From assembly GCA_903925515.1 (NCBI GenBank), contig CAIYFP010000044.1:1-7038 (forward strand): 7,038 nucleotides of DNA, read 5' to 3'. The notes beneath the pieces are model-generated. The model saw only the letters and a list, made by a program, of their open reading frames with translations. It did not search any database and was not told where the DNA came from. How positions within the stretch are numbered: the first letter of the stretch is position 1; every line of letters begins with the position of its first letter. Position numbers and translations under genes: made by a program. The stretch is from an uncultured Verrucomicrobiota bacterium (lineage in GTDB: Bacteria > Verrucomicrobiota > Verrucomicrobiia > Limisphaerales > UBA9464). This document shows, piece after piece, positions 6,856 through 7,038 of this stretch.

Positions 6856-6882
6856 TGGACCCGAGTCTTCGCGGGCCGTCCA
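6856..6882. repeat. GC-rich imperfect hairpin
   Basis: TGGAC (6856-6860) is mirrored by GTCCA (6878-6882). Alternatively TGGA/TCCA plus CCCG (6860-6863) with CGGG (6872-6875) closes a loop AGTCTTCG, leaving CCG bulged. GTCC at 6851-6854 can compete for the same GGAC, so two alternative folds exist. No T tract follows on the plus strand. It could be part of a structured RNA, a dispersed repeat, or chance in GC-rich DNA. Confidence 0.3.
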
Positions 6883-6920
6883 TGGTGCCCGGTTCCCCTG
6901 ATGCGGCGATGGAGCAGACC

Positions 6921-6977
6921 AAGGCTACCGCGTATGGGGCACCCGTCCTACGACCCGGGCCGGCCCATGCCAGCCTT
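6921..6977. repeat. Nested inverted repeat, REP-like
   Basis: AAGGCT (6921-6926) is mirrored by AGCCTT (6972-6977), and inside it ATGGG (6934-6938) is mirrored by CCCAT (6964-6968). The interior also contains the palindrome GGGCCGGCCC (6957-6966), which overlaps the inner right arm, so the two foldings compete. Two correctly nested arm pairs over 57 bases suggest a long imperfect stem-loop, as in dispersed palindromic elements. Whether it recurs in the genome cannot be seen here. Confidence 0.35.
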
Positions 6978-7038
6978 AGCCCAAGTTCCGCAGTTGTAGA
7001 GGCTGTTTCACTGGTTTCGCTGGGGTTTCCCAAAATCA

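Larger units (their letters stand above)
6715..7038. other. Gene-free tail after pyruvate carboxylase
   Basis: No credible gene is visible in these 324 bases on either strand. The open frames here have arbitrary composition and no recognisable motif, and the longest (minus strand from 7033) runs deep into the carboxylase gene as antisense. The stretch contains an AT-rich inverted repeat (6806-6838), a GC-rich hairpin (6856-6882), a nested inverted repeat (6921-6977) with a 10-base palindrome GGGCCGGCCC (6957-6966), and three GTTTC words near the right edge (7005, 7014, 7025). No tRNA fold was found. It may include the carboxylase terminator and the flank of a gene lying to the right. Confidence 0.6.

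Noticed and set aside
6467..7033. Minus-strand open frame of 188 codons at the right edge
   Set aside because: About half of it is antisense to the biotin carrier domain of the carboxylase. The remainder shows no motif, and the frame crosses the AT-rich inverted repeat.
1..7038. A novel multi-gene system, CRISPR array, insertion sequence or defence island
   Set aside because: No regularly spaced repeats, transposase, integrase or unrecognised long coding region is present; essentially all coding length is valS and pyruvate carboxylase.

Overview
The window holds three housekeeping loci from a GC-rich bacterium (about two-thirds GC by eye). From left to right they are the 5' part of a tmRNA gene (ssrA, minus strand, cut by the left edge), a complete valyl-tRNA synthetase gene (valS, minus strand, 249-2969) and a complete single-chain pyruvate carboxylase gene (plus strand, 3193-6714). 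A gene-free tail of 324 bases follows. The wording of the ValRS and of the pyruvate carboxylase N-terminus is what I would expect of Verrucomicrobiota. That is a judgement from memory, not a search, and I hold it at moderate-to-low confidence.

Layout: 1-123 is tmRNA with a readable 5' consensus, pseudoknot PK1 and tag frame ANDELALAA; its tRNA-like 3' half lies outside the window. 124-248 separates valS from ssrA and holds three short hairpins but no gene. valS and the pyruvate carboxylase gene diverge from a 223-base spacer (2970-3192). This spacer is extremely G-rich on the plus strand and carries two strong potential G-quadruplexes, one built from an 8-base tandem repeat. After the carboxylase stop codon, 6715-7038 holds an AT-rich inverted repeat and several GC-rich inverted repeats, and no credible gene.

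Functionally, valS (charging tRNA-Val) and ssrA (rescuing stalled ribosomes) both serve translation and lie in the same direction. Pyruvate carboxylase makes oxaloacetate to refill the TCA cycle and is probably an independent transcription unit. I see no defence, mobile, CRISPR or biosynthetic system, and I do not claim a new one. The points most worth a second look are the G-quadruplex-dense divergent spacer, a codon third-position bias that follows the DNA strand rather than the gene, and the structured non-coding tail.
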